This document shows, piece after piece, positions 19,101 to 27,236 of a DNA stretch of 64,000 nt; the stretch's first letter is position 1, and each line of letters begins with the position of its first letter. The DNA comes from Propioniciclava coleopterorum (GTDB lineage Bacteria; Actinomycetota; Actinomycetes; Propionibacteriales; Propionibacteriaceae), in the NCBI RefSeq assembly GCF_011393335.1, contig NZ_CP049865.1, forward strand, positions 744,001-808,000. Direction: 5' to 3'. Made by a program: the position numbers and the translations under genes. The notes below the pieces were generated by a model. That model searched no databases, had not been told where the DNA came from, and saw only the letters and a list, made by a program, of their open reading frames with translations.

Positions 19101-19776
19101 GCAGGACCGCACCGTGACCGTCTCGGCCGCCGTGCCCCAGGGCTGGACGTCCGCCCCCGTCACCGTGACGGTGCCGGCCGGCAGCGGCGTCACCGCCGAA
19201 CTGCCCGTCACCCCGCCGGCCGCGCCGACCCTGGGGCGCCTCACGCTGACCGTCGCCCGCGCCGACGGGTCCGTGGTCGAGACCGGCCGCGCGCTCAGCG
19301 TCGTCACGACGATCGCCCCGGACGCCGCCGCGCTCGCCCTGGACGCCGGCACCGACGCCAGCGCACTGCTGGACGGCTACACCCGGCTGGGCCCGGGCGA
19401 CGCCTGGGATCCGGCGAAGGGATTCGGCTGGGTCGGAGCGGTGCCGCAGTCGCGCGACCGCGGGGGCAACGTCCTGACCGGCGACTTCGTCCTGGGACGC
19501 CAGCAGCCGTACGTGCTGCGGGTGGCGGTCCCGCCCGGCGTGCACCGGACCTGGGTGCTGACCGGCGACGGCGGCGCGCCCGCGGGCATCACGACGATCA
19601 GCGAGGGCGGCCGCGAGCTGGCCCGCAGCGGCTCGGGCGAACTGCCGGGCGGGAACTTCGTCTGGTTCGGCTTCGACCTCGACGGCGGCGCCGCCGGCCG
19701 GACGGCCGACCTCACCCTCACCGGCTCCCTGCGGGACGGCTACTGGCGGGTCAACGCCCTCACACTGTCCCGCTGA
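16138..19776 (+). CDS. secreted GH67 alpha-glucuronidase with duplicated C-terminal modules
   Basis: A 1212-residue protein, far longer than usual GH67 enzymes (~690). SRRTVLIGAGALAAL is a twin-arginine-type signal. The GH67 N-domain, catalytic barrel and C-domain occupy ~40-715. Catalytic candidates align by motif and spacing: E326 (KADSEGQPGP), D398 (GPIDFQIREP), E426 (LQLTQEYTG). The family removes (4-O-methyl)glucuronic acid from xylo-oligosaccharide ends. After residue ~720 come an Ig-like region and two copies of a ~135-residue module (from ~800 and ~1070) sharing GYTRL...FGWVG...SRDR.GN and DLDGGA.GRT; similar sandwiches precede some carbohydrate esterases, so sugar binding is likely. 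It begins three bases after the GH43 stop. Confidence 0.88.
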   Translation: MDVSRRTVLIGAGALAALATVEGIPAFAAPPPLLPDEDGSLLWLRYAQVQQPGRLKEYREILRHLVVQGTEPPLQRAAEELRAALPSLVGQPLGDGPVDAAGVVLVGTTASPDVARALGAHASRLTDEGYAIVSEGQGAHTRRITVAGRTAAGALRGAFALLRLIQTEQRLMKLAIVSNPAVELRMANHWDNLDGSVERGYAGASIFGFANLPTLTARHRNYARMLASTGMNATVINNVNASPTFLTTDFLTRVVPLAELLRGYGVRLWLSANFASPMVLTKGTANPIPTADPADPRVQQWWRDKASEVYRLIPDFGGFLVKADSEGQPGPEAYGRTQAEGANVIAHALAPHGGRVVWRSFTHSSFSDWAEYQYRIFAPLNGQFADNAVLQTKYGPIDFQIREPVHPLFGALDRTHQMLELQLTQEYTGHNVHAVFLAPMWRTVLDFPTRGPGAPPTVADIVAGRALPGPAGIAGVMNIGDDADWTGYQFGAANTFAYGRLCWQPDADPAALAREWAQMTFRPARGEFVDAVVDILMRSYGAYEDVTSPLGIGYFTDPAGSHFDPAPATTNTQSHFSTATRTGFDRTVATGTGFTGLYPPPWKDVYEDLSTCPDALLLFMHQVPYTHRLHSGETVIEHIYDTHFDGLEAARSFAATWAGLAHGVDAARHADIGASFDAQVDHARLWRDTVVAFYFSLSRILSEDRSWFQVGAGTDLLLGGWPNRFEVTITNATAQDHEAAVGLSAPAGWQVGTTTVGVASTEDAVARIPVTPPLTAAVAEVSVTVGGIADAPVLGAAQRVYVAPAGQRCFLALDGGTASSPLLPGYTRLSEASVWSEEAGFGWVGSRPSSRDRTGNLLVRDFVGHPEPRTLRFKAPAGRHTVHLLVGDMGPDAEATHFSIDGAEVAATPWQRGGSARWTSFDLDGGATGRTVDMRMTSEGGWWRLNALAIPNPDAPLPDLVVAGASTAPVWWAGTPTPVLVDLTNPGTQDRTVTVSAAVPQGWTSAPVTVTVPAGSGVTAELPVTPPAAPTLGRLTLTVARADGSVVETGRALSVVTTIAPDAAALALDAGTDASALLDGYTRLGPGDAWDPAKGFGWVGAVPQSRDRGGNVLTGDFVLGRQQPYVLRVAVPPGVHRTWVLTGDGGAPAGITTISEGGRELARSGSGELPGGNFVWFGFDLDGGAAGRTADLTLTGSLRDGYWRVNALTLSR

Positions 19777-19801
19777 CCGCTCCGAGTCCGGGGGGCACAG
19801 T

Positions 19802-19844
19802 GCCCGCCCGCGGCGCCCCACTCGCCGGGCGCCGCAGGGCGGGC
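19802..19844. terminator. bidirectional terminator-like hairpin
   Basis: GCCCGCCC-GCGGCGCCC, an 8-nt loop, then GGGCGCCGC-A-GGGCGGGC: a 17-bp stem with one bulged A. It lies between the convergent GH67 and esterase genes and could serve both. There is no U tract, as usual in high-GC actinobacteria. Confidence 0.65.
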
Positions 19845-19937
19845 GCCGCGGTGGCGGGAGTTCGTGGCCGAGGAACCGGACCCCGGACCGCGGGCCCACC
19901 CGGGTGCGGCCCGATCCGGGTCCCCGGCCGCCCCGCG

Positions 19938-21995
19938 CTACCCGGCCACCATCTCGAAGGCGACCAGCCCGGCGCCGGCGCGGTTGGTGATCCAGGGCCC
20001 GGCGCCGAGGTGCGCCACGTACGCCACGGCGTCCCCGGGCGACACGGCGACGGAGGTCGTCAGGACCAGCCGGTCGGGCGCGACGCGCCGCACGGAGGTG
20101 ACCACGGGCTCGCCGCCGACCCGGAAGTCCCGCTCGGCGCCGGCGTCCACCTGGAGCGGGCCGCGGTCGGCGAGCCGGACCGTGAGCTCGCGCTCGCCGC
20201 TCACCCGCACCTCGAGGGGCCGCGGGGGCGTCGCGCCGTCGGGCGGCCCGACCCGGTACACGTCGGCGCGCACGGCCTCCCAGGCCAGGTCGCCGAGGCG
20301 CTGGTAGCCGTCGACGAAGTCCCAGTGGCAGCCCACCGCGGCGTCCAGGCTGTTCTGGCTGAACAGCGAGACGCCGAGGTCGGCGGCGAGGCGGCGCTGC
20401 TCCTCGCGCAGCGCGATCGTCTCGCTGTTCCCGCACGGTGAGTTCCGCACCTGCATGAGGTACAGCGGCGGCACGGCGCCGGCGTCCGACAGATCGGTGC
20501 GCAGCCCCGTGATGACGTTGGTGGCGCCCGCCCGGTGCACGGGGGCGTTGTCGTTGTCGCTCTCCCCGTGACTCCAGAAGATCGCGCTCACACGGTCGGC
20601 CAGGCCGCCGTCGCGCAGCCGGGACAGCAGGCGTCCGTAGTTGGTCTGCACGCTCGCCGGGTCGGCGGCGTCGCGGAGGAACCACGAGATCGGACGCCCA
20701 CCGTGCGAGCCCTGGACGACCGCCACGGGGACGCCGCGCTCGGCCATGATCCGGTGCGCCAGCTGCATGCCCCACTGCCCGACGGCGCCGGAGATCATGC
20801 CGGTGTCGGCGACGCCGGTGTACCAGGTGCGGTCGGCGGCGGAGACGTCCGGGTAGAGCCAGTTCGTGCCGAACGACCGGACGAACGGCGAGTCGAGCTG
20901 GTGCGCGGTGCGGCCCCAGCGGCGGGCCTCGGCGTTGGACTGGCCGTGCACGACGATGACGTCGCCGGCGACCACGTCCTCGATCGTGCGGATGACGCGG
21001 CGGCGGCCGGCCACCTCGGCCGTCAGGACCAGGTCGGTCTCCGTCAGGGCGGCCGGGATCCTCACCTCGGTGGCGAACCGGCCGGCGCTCAGCGGCAGCG
21101 CACGCCGCTCGGTCTCGCCGTCGCGGGTGACGTCGAGCCGGACGTCGCGCACGCCCGCGGCGACCGTGCCGGCGACGCGGGTGGTCACCCACGGCTGCCG
21201 GCGGGTGTCGCGGGGCAGGAGCTGCCGGGTGGCCGGCGCCTCGTCGAGGGTGACGGCCGCGCGGCGCCCGTACGTGGTGAGCGTGCGGCGCTGGTAGGCG
21301 CCCGCGTTGCCCGCGAAGGTCCAGTCGGGGTTGCCGGTCGGGTTGGCGCCGATGCCGACGTCGATGGCGGCGTCCCGGGTGGCCCATCGGTTCACGGCCA
21401 GGACGGGCGTCGCCGCGTCCGCGGTCACCTCGTGCACCTGGAAGGAGCCGAAGCTCACGTTGTTGGGGTTGTCGTCGGCGTCGTAGGCCGCGTCGGCGCT
21501 GTAGGCGTCCCCGACGTAGCGGCCGGGCAGCTGCCGCGTCGCCCGCGTCTCGTAGCCGTTGGGCCACATCTCCAGCCAGCCGCGGCCCTCGGTGACCGCG
21601 GCGACGCCGGCCACGTTGGAGCGCACGGTCAGCCCGCGCGCGTCCTCGCGGGTCAGGTCGCCGGTCCGCGTCGGGAGGGCGAGGTCGGAGGGCTTGCCGG
21701 TGGCCTCGAACGACGTCCAGACCCACTCGGTGCGCCCGTCACGCACCAGTTCCAGGCAGTAGCCGACGCGGTCGACCGGACCGAGCGCGGCGCGCTCGTC
21801 GACGGTCGCGGGCGGCGCCACGTCGCGCCAGCCCTGGCCCGCCACGGGCAGGTCGAGCGCGACCGCGCGGCCCATCCCCTCGGCGTCGGCCTGCGCGGCA
21901 CAGCCGCCCGCCTCCCCCGCCACGACGGGCGGCACGCCGAGCACCAGGGCGCCGACGATCACCCCCGCGGACACTCGTCGTCCGTGCCGAACCAT
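19938..21995 (-). CDS. secreted SGNH-type carbohydrate acetylesterase (SASA/CE6-like)
   Basis: A 685-residue secreted protein with a signal peptide (VSAGVIVGALVLGVPPVVAG). After an N-terminal domain of ~200 residues with GWLEMWPNGYETR and a DFGSF-like sandwich, the catalytic domain shows VIVVHGQSNAEA, whose GQSNA serine is the nucleophile of the SASA/CE6 family, and later IFWSHGESDND and CHWDFVDGYQRLGD, supplying the Asp/His pair. These enzymes remove O-acetyl groups from xylan or sialic acid; xylan fits the neighbours GH43 and GH67. ATG 21995 is preceded by a GAGGAGCGACC stretch. It diverges from the ABC operon, sharing the operator at 22121-22132. A C-terminal beta domain of ~90 residues ends the protein. 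Confidence 0.8.
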   Translation of the reverse strand: MVRHGRRVSAGVIVGALVLGVPPVVAGEAGGCAAQADAEGMGRAVALDLPVAGQGWRDVAPPATVDERAALGPVDRVGYCLELVRDGRTEWVWTSFEATGKPSDLALPTRTGDLTREDARGLTVRSNVAGVAAVTEGRGWLEMWPNGYETRATRQLPGRYVGDAYSADAAYDADDNPNNVSFGSFQVHEVTADAATPVLAVNRWATRDAAIDVGIGANPTGNPDWTFAGNAGAYQRRTLTTYGRRAAVTLDEAPATRQLLPRDTRRQPWVTTRVAGTVAAGVRDVRLDVTRDGETERRALPLSAGRFATEVRIPAALTETDLVLTAEVAGRRRVIRTIEDVVAGDVIVVHGQSNAEARRWGRTAHQLDSPFVRSFGTNWLYPDVSAADRTWYTGVADTGMISGAVGQWGMQLAHRIMAERGVPVAVVQGSHGGRPISWFLRDAADPASVQTNYGRLLSRLRDGGLADRVSAIFWSHGESDNDNAPVHRAGATNVITGLRTDLSDAGAVPPLYLMQVRNSPCGNSETIALREEQRRLAADLGVSLFSQNSLDAAVGCHWDFVDGYQRLGDLAWEAVRADVYRVGPPDGATPPRPLEVRVSGERELTVRLADRGPLQVDAGAERDFRVGGEPVVTSVRRVAPDRLVLTTSVAVSPGDAVAYVAHLGAGPWITNRAGAGLVAFEMVAG

Positions 21996-22088
21996 GGTCG
22001 CTCCTCACGTCGTGCGGGGCCGCGCAGCCGTGCGCGGCGAACTGGCGTCGATGAGCGAACCAGCGACATAACGGTTCGGCACACCCCA

Positions 22089-22132
22089 TTGACAAGCCAG
22101 ATCGTTGTGGGGATCATTTTTACAACGATGTA
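22089..22132 (+). promoter_or_regulatory. promoter and operator of the ABC importer operon
   Basis: TTGACA (22089-22094) with a 17-bp spacer leads to GATCAT (22112-22117) as -35/-10. The near-palindrome TACAACGATGTA (22121-22132) lies just downstream at the presumed transcription start, the classical repressor position. An inverted half site, ATCGTTGT at 22101-22108, mirrors ACAACGAT at 22122-22129. The core matches sites at 13754 and 29068. Confidence 0.7.
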
Positions 22133-22202
22133 CTTGCGGGCGCAAGGGTCGGGGGAATCCACCCGGCAGGGACCGATGAACCTCAGCGGAGAGGAGTGGC
22201 GG

Positions 22203-23204
22203 ATGGACCACGTGGACACCACGACGCGGGCCCTGGCGACACCGGGTCGCGACGGTTCGGACGCGCCGGCCGAGCGGGCCCCCGGCCACCGCCGGACGCC
22301 GCTCGGGACGCGACTGGCGCACGACTACCCCGTGCTGCTGCTCGCGGTCCCGGGGATGCTCATCATCCTGGCGTTCCAGTACTACCCGCTGCTCGGCAAC
22401 GTGATCGCCTTCCAGGACTACCAGCCCTACCTGGGCATCGATAAGAGCCTGTGGGTCGGCCTGGACAACTTCCGCATCCTGGTCGACGGCGACCCCGCGT
22501 TCCTCAACGCGCTGGTGAACACCCTGATCCTGACGCTCATCCAGGTCGTCTTCGTGTTCCCGGCGCCGATCATCCTGGCCATCGTCCTGAACAACCTGGT
22601 CTCGGGGCGGCTGCGCCAGACCGTCCAGTCCATCGTCTACCTGCCGCACTTCCTGAGCTGGGTGATCGTGGTGGCGATCTTCCAGCAGATGCTCGGCGGC
22701 GCCGGCATGATCAACAACTGGCTCCGCTCGACCGGCATGGAGCCCTTCCACATCATCGGCAACGCCGACCTGTTCCGGGCGCTGCTCACCTCGCAGGTGA
22801 TCTGGAAGGACACCGGGTGGACCACCATCCTGTTCCTCGCCGTCATCGCCGGCATCGACCGCTCGCTGTACGAGGCGGCCTCGGCCGACGGCGCCGGCCG
22901 GCTGCGCCAGATGTGGCACATCACCCTGCCCGGGATGCGGCCCATCATCGTCCTGCTGCTCATCCTGCGCCTGGGCGACTCGCTCACCGTCGGCTTCGAG
23001 CAGATCATCCTGCAGCAGACGGCGGTCGGGACGCACGTCTCCGAGGTGCTGGACACCTACGTCTACAACAACGGCATCATCGGCGGCCAGTGGGGCGTCG
23101 CGGCCGCCGTCGGCCTGGCCAAGGGCGTCGTGGGCCTCCTGCTCGTCCTCGGCGCGAACAAACTGGCCCACCTGTTCGGCGAGGAAGGGGTGTACCGCGC
23201 ATGA
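22203..23204 (+). CDS. ABC transporter permease, LplB-type (polysaccharide/aldouronate uptake)
   Basis: A 333-residue inner-membrane subunit with a ~35-residue cytoplasmic N-tail and six hydrophobic segments. The EAAxxDGAGRLRQMWHITLPG loop at residues ~228-248 is the EAA motif that docks on the ATPase. YYPLLGNVIAFQDYQPYLG and IYLPHFLSWVIV are typical of the LplB/UgpA branch of oligosaccharide importers. ATG 22203 is chosen for GAGAGGAG eight bases upstream. It is the first gene of permease-permease-binding protein-sulfatase; no ATPase is encoded, so a shared MsiK/UgpC-type ATPase elsewhere must energise it, as is usual in actinobacteria. Confidence 0.9.
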   Translation: MDHVDTTTRALATPGRDGSDAPAERAPGHRRTPLGTRLAHDYPVLLLAVPGMLIILAFQYYPLLGNVIAFQDYQPYLGIDKSLWVGLDNFRILVDGDPAFLNALVNTLILTLIQVVFVFPAPIILAIVLNNLVSGRLRQTVQSIVYLPHFLSWVIVVAIFQQMLGGAGMINNWLRSTGMEPFHIIGNADLFRALLTSQVIWKDTGWTTILFLAVIAGIDRSLYEAASADGAGRLRQMWHITLPGMRPIIVLLLILRLGDSLTVGFEQIILQQTAVGTHVSEVLDTYVYNNGIIGGQWGVAAAVGLAKGVVGLLLVLGANKLAHLFGEEGVYRA

Positions 23205-24175
23205 CCGCCACCCGGCACCACGACGCGCGACCGGCCACCACCGGCGCACCGGCGACCCGCGCCGCCCGGCCCCGCCGCAAGCACCCGATCCTGCTGGACG
23301 GCCAGCCCTACCCCAAGCTGCCCGAACGCATCGGCAACGGGATCGCCCTGACCGTCATCTCCCTGCTGGTGATCGTGCCGTTCATCTCGATCGTGTCCAC
23401 CAGCATCTCCACCCCCGAACACGTCATCCGCTCCGGCGGCATGGTCCTGTTCCCCAGCGGCGGGGTGGACTTCACCGCCTACGAGTCGATCTTCACCGGC
23501 GGTGTGGTCACCCGCGCGATCCAGGTGAGCGCGTTCATCACCATCGTCGGCACGGCGCTCGCCCTCACCCTCACCGCGACGCTCGGGTGGGCCCTGAGCC
23601 GCCGCGGCACCGTCGGCAACCGGGTCATGCTGCTCCTGGTGCTGGTCAGCCTGCTGTTCAACCCCGGCATGATCCCCGTCTACCTGGTCGTGCAGCAGTT
23701 CGGGCTGCTCAACACGCTGTGGTCGGTGATCGTCCCGACGTGCGTGAGCGCGTTCAACGTCATCGTCGTGCGGTCGTTCTTCATGAACATCCCCGCCGAG
23801 GTCATGGACTCCGCGCGCATGGACGGCGCCTCCGAGTGGCAGATCTTCCGCCACATCGGGCTGCCGCTGTCCAAGGCCGTCCTGGCCGTCATCGGACTCT
23901 TCTACGGGGTCGGGTACTGGAACGCCTTCTTCTCCGCGATGCTCTACATCGGCGACTCCAGCCTGTGGCCCCTGCAGCTCGTGCTGCGCACCTACGTCGT
24001 CCAGGGAGTGCCGATGGGCGCCCAGGACCTCGGCACCGCCGCGGAGGCGATGCCGCCCCAGACCACGATCCAGATGGCGATCCTCGTGATCTCGATCATC
24101 CCGATCCTGTGCGTCTACCCGTTCCTGCAGAAGCACTTCGCCAAGGGCGTCCTCACCGGCGCGGTGAAGGGCTGA
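23201..24175 (+). CDS. ABC transporter permease, LplC/YtcP-type
   Basis: Second permease of the importer, 324 residues with six membrane segments. Its EAA loop reads MDSARMDGASEWQIFRHIGL (residues ~200-220). SLLFNPGMIPVYLVVQQFGL and the C-terminal YPFLQKHFAKGVLTGAVKG are hallmarks of the YtcP/LplC family, which pairs with LplB in aldouronate-utilisation clusters of Paenibacillus. ATG 23201 overlaps the previous stop (ATGA, 4 bp), so the pair is translationally coupled. Only the N-terminal ~40 residues (Ala/Pro/Arg-rich) are unusual. Confidence 0.9.
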   Translation: MTATRHHDARPATTGAPATRAARPRRKHPILLDGQPYPKLPERIGNGIALTVISLLVIVPFISIVSTSISTPEHVIRSGGMVLFPSGGVDFTAYESIFTGGVVTRAIQVSAFITIVGTALALTLTATLGWALSRRGTVGNRVMLLLVLVSLLFNPGMIPVYLVVQQFGLLNTLWSVIVPTCVSAFNVIVVRSFFMNIPAEVMDSARMDGASEWQIFRHIGLPLSKAVLAVIGLFYGVGYWNAFFSAMLYIGDSSLWPLQLVLRTYVVQGVPMGAQDLGTAAEAMPPQTTIQMAILVISIIPILCVYPFLQKHFAKGVLTGAVKG

Positions 24176-24220
24176 CGCGCACGTCCGCAACCGAAGGCAC
24201 CACGAGCAAGGAGGCAGGCC

Positions 24221-25867
24221 ATGACCATCAACCACCTGAGCAGGCGCACGATCCTGCAGGCCGCGGGAGTGGGGGCGGCAGCCGTCCTCGGCGGCCCGCT
24301 GCTGGCCGCGTGCAGCAACGAGGGACGCGGCGGCGTCCAGCCGACCACGGGCGCGCCCGGGGGCGGCGGCGGAGGCGGGGGCGTGCTGCCGAAGTACCTG
24401 CCCTACGCGGGGGTCAAGCCCGACATCAAGGGCGGCAACGGGGTCGGTGACACGTTCTTCGCCTACCCCGCGGAGCCGGTCACCGCGATCACGGCGGCCA
24501 TCGGGGACGGCAAGCCGATCCGCACCCTCGGCATCACCAACCAGCCGATCCCGCCGGCGCTGGGCAACAACGCCTTCTGGCAGGAGCTCAACAAGCGGAT
24601 CGGCTCCGACCTGGAGATCAGCCTGGCGAACCCGGCGGACTACAACCAGCGCTTCCCCACCGCGGTCGCCGGCGACCAGCTGCCCGACATCTTCAGCGTC
24701 GGCAGCGCGCCGCAACTGCCGGGGCTGCTGGCCAGCAAGGCGCTCGATCTGACCGAGTACCTCGCCGGCGACGCCATCGCCAAGTACCCGTTCCTGGCCA
24801 ACATCCAGACCGACTCGTGGAAGTCCTGCGTCTACAACGGACGCCTCATGGCGGTCCCGGTGCCGCGCGGCATGATCTCCAGCTACGTGCTGTACGGCCG
24901 CGACGACCTGCTCGCCTCCCACGGCGTCAGCGGACCCGCCACGAGCTACCAGGACCTGTACGACAAGGCCAAGGCCGTCACGGCGCCCGCCGAGAACCGC
25001 TGGGCGTTCTCCTACGTCCCCGTCGACTACATCCGGCAGATGTACGGCGTCCAGAACGGCTGGCAGGAGGTCGGCGGGACGCTGCAGGCCAGCTACGCGG
25101 ACCCGGCGCAGAAGGACGCCCTCGAGGCGGCCAAGAAGCTGTTCGACGACGGCCTGGTCGTCCCGGACGCCTTCACCGCGCAGTGGCAGGACTACAAGAC
25201 CTGGTTCGGCGGCGGGCGCGCGATGTACACGTTCGACTCGTTCAGCGCCTGGCCGAGCTTCCTGACGCTGATCGCCGGCGAGCACTTCAGCCTCGCCGCC
25301 TACCCGCCGGCCAAGGCCGAGGGCGGGGGTGCGGCGAAGGCGTGGCTGGGCAACCCGACCAACTCGACCACGGCGATCAACGCCAAGGCCAAGGACCGCG
25401 TCGAGACGATGCTGTCGTTCCTCAACTGGTGCGCCGCCGCGTTCGGCACCAGCGAGTACCTGTTCCGCAAGTACGGCATCGAGGGCGTCAACTACACCCT
25501 GGAGGGGACCGACCCCATCCTCAACGACAAGGGCAAGTCCGAGACCCAGCTGGGGCTGCTGTACCTGTGCGACGCCCCGTGGCCGATCTACCAGGCGGGC
25601 GACCGCAAGGCCACGCAGGCGCAGTACGACGCCCAGGAGGCGTTCATGAAGAACGCCGTGCAGTCCAAGACGGTCGGGGTGTACTCCGAGACCAACGCCC
25701 GGGACGGCTCGCGCATCAACAAGGCGATGAGCGACCTGCAGAACGACATCATCCAGGGTCGTCAGCCGGTGTCGGCCTGGGATCAGGGCGTGGCCGACTG
25801 GAAGAAGAACGGCGGCGACAAGATCCGCGACGAGCTGGCCAAGGGCCTGCAGGAGAGCGGCGGGTGA
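24221..25867 (+). CDS. ABC transporter substrate-binding lipoprotein, LplA-type
   Basis: A 548-residue extracellular solute-binding protein. The N-terminus has SRRTILQAAG (twin-arginine type) and lipobox LLAAC with lipidated C31, followed by a flexible linker containing eight consecutive glycines. The mature part has the two-lobed family-1 fold (NPADYNQRFPTAVAGDQLPD; W/Y-rich ligand segments such as NRWAFSYVPVDYIRQMYG). Its length above 500 matches LplA proteins that bind acidic xylo-oligosaccharides or similar ligands. AAGGAGGC precedes ATG 24221. It is the third gene of the operon and its stop overlaps the sulfatase start (GTGA). Confidence 0.88.
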   Translation: MTINHLSRRTILQAAGVGAAAVLGGPLLAACSNEGRGGVQPTTGAPGGGGGGGGVLPKYLPYAGVKPDIKGGNGVGDTFFAYPAEPVTAITAAIGDGKPIRTLGITNQPIPPALGNNAFWQELNKRIGSDLEISLANPADYNQRFPTAVAGDQLPDIFSVGSAPQLPGLLASKALDLTEYLAGDAIAKYPFLANIQTDSWKSCVYNGRLMAVPVPRGMISSYVLYGRDDLLASHGVSGPATSYQDLYDKAKAVTAPAENRWAFSYVPVDYIRQMYGVQNGWQEVGGTLQASYADPAQKDALEAAKKLFDDGLVVPDAFTAQWQDYKTWFGGGRAMYTFDSFSAWPSFLTLIAGEHFSLAAYPPAKAEGGGAAKAWLGNPTNSTTAINAKAKDRVETMLSFLNWCAAAFGTSEYLFRKYGIEGVNYTLEGTDPILNDKGKSETQLGLLYLCDAPWPIYQAGDRKATQAQYDAQEAFMKNAVQSKTVGVYSETNARDGSRINKAMSDLQNDIIQGRQPVSAWDQGVADWKKNGGDKIRDELAKGLQESGG

Positions 25868-27219
25868 GCCGCGGCGGGGTCCGCCCGAACGTGCTCATCC
25901 TGATGAGCGACGAGCACCGGGCGGACTTCGCCGGCTTCGCGGGGCACCCCGGCGTCCGGACGCCCCACCTGGACGCCCTCGCCGAGGACGCGGCGGTGTT
26001 CGAGCACTGCTACGCGCCGTCACCGATCTGCGTCCCGTCGCGGCAGGCGATGGCGGCGGGGCTGCACCCGCACCGCCTCGGCGTCGAGGTGATGGGCGTC
26101 GACGAGTCCTCGCCCGGGACGATGACGTTCGCGCGGCTGTTCTCGCAGCACGGCTACCTCACCGTCGCCGCGGGCAAGCTGCACTACATGGGCGAGGACC
26201 AGATGCAGGGCTGGCGCCGGCGCGTCGGCGCCGATCAGGAGGTCTGGCCCCAGTTCCTCGCCGGCGCGGACGCCGACGCCTACGCCGGCGTCCCGCGTCC
26301 GACGGACCACAAGTGGTCGATGGTCACCGAGATCGAGCGCTCCGGCGTCGGCGACAACCCACTGACGTGGGAGGACGAGTACGCCGTCCGGGGCGCGCTG
26401 CACGTGCTGCACCGGCACTTCGTGGACGCGCACTACGGACGCGCGGTCCCCGACGCGCCGCTGCTGCTCCTGGTGAGCCTCAACGAGCCGCACTACCCGT
26501 ACGCGACCCCCGACGCCGAGCGGTTCGCCCACCACCTCGCCACGGTCGAGCCGTTCGTCGACCAGGAGGTGTTCGACCACCCGTTCCTCGGCGGCCGGTT
26601 CGTGGCGCGGGCCGGGATCGAGGTGACCGCGGAGGCCGCCCGCCGGGCGACCGCCGCCTACTGCGCCATGATCGAGACCATGGACGCCCGCCACGGCCGC
26701 GTCCTGGACGCGCTGCGGGCCGCCGGGCAGGACCTGGACGACTGGATCGTCGTCTACACCTCCGACCACGGCGAGATGCTGGGCGAGCACGGCGTCTGGG
26801 AGAAGCAGAAGTTCTTCGAGGCGTCCGCGCGGGTGCCGCTGCTCATCCGCGCCCCCGGACGCCTCCCCGCCGGCCGGGTCGCGGCGAACGTCAGCCTGGT
26901 GGACCTGTTCGCGACCCTGGCCGAGCTGGCCGGGCTACCGGTGCCCGACGGCCTCGACTCGCGCTCGCTGGTCGGCCTGGTGACGCGGGGCGCCGACGCG
27001 GCGGGCTGGGACGACGAGGCCCTGAGTCAGTTCGACCGGACGCACCTGATGATCAAGCGCGGGCCGCTGAAGTACCAGTGGTACGGGGACTCGGCGACCG
27101 AGGTGCTGTTCGACCTGGACGCCGACCCCACCGAGGCCGCCGACCTGTCCGGCGAGCCCCGCTACGCGGACGCGCTGGCCGCCTTCCGCGTCCGGCGCGC
27201 CGCGCTGGGGTTCGCCTGA
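25864..27219 (+). CDS. type I sulfatase (formylglycine-dependent)
   Basis: A 451-residue arylsulfatase-fold hydrolase. NVLILMSDEHRADF supplies metal ligands; the sulfatase signature CVPSR with C56 is the cysteine converted to formylglycine; AAGKLHYMG and VVYTSDHGEMLGEHG supply further active-site and calcium ligands. The GTG start overlaps the stop of the binding-protein gene by four bases, so it is made together with the importer. It has no signal peptide, implying desulfation of imported oligosaccharides in the cytoplasm. No formylglycine-generating enzyme is encoded in the window. The presence of a sulfatase in an otherwise xylan-like locus is unexpected; a phosphodiesterase-like activity on another ester is a lesser possibility. 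Confidence 0.88.
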   Translation: MSRGGVRPNVLILMSDEHRADFAGFAGHPGVRTPHLDALAEDAAVFEHCYAPSPICVPSRQAMAAGLHPHRLGVEVMGVDESSPGTMTFARLFSQHGYLTVAAGKLHYMGEDQMQGWRRRVGADQEVWPQFLAGADADAYAGVPRPTDHKWSMVTEIERSGVGDNPLTWEDEYAVRGALHVLHRHFVDAHYGRAVPDAPLLLLVSLNEPHYPYATPDAERFAHHLATVEPFVDQEVFDHPFLGGRFVARAGIEVTAEAARRATAAYCAMIETMDARHGRVLDALRAAGQDLDDWIVVYTSDHGEMLGEHGVWEKQKFFEASARVPLLIRAPGRLPAGRVAANVSLVDLFATLAELAGLPVPDGLDSRSLVGLVTRGADAAGWDDEALSQFDRTHLMIKRGPLKYQWYGDSATEVLFDLDADPTEAADLSGEPRYADALAAFRVRRAALGFA

Positions 27220-27236
27220 GAGTCGACCGGTGAGGC

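Noticed and set aside
14425-21726. A 2433-residue minus-strand open frame and similar giant frames opposite the polysaccharide locus
   Set aside because: In high-GC DNA the antisense frames of real genes lack stops. The plus-strand genes here have family motifs and ribosome sites; the giant frame has neither.
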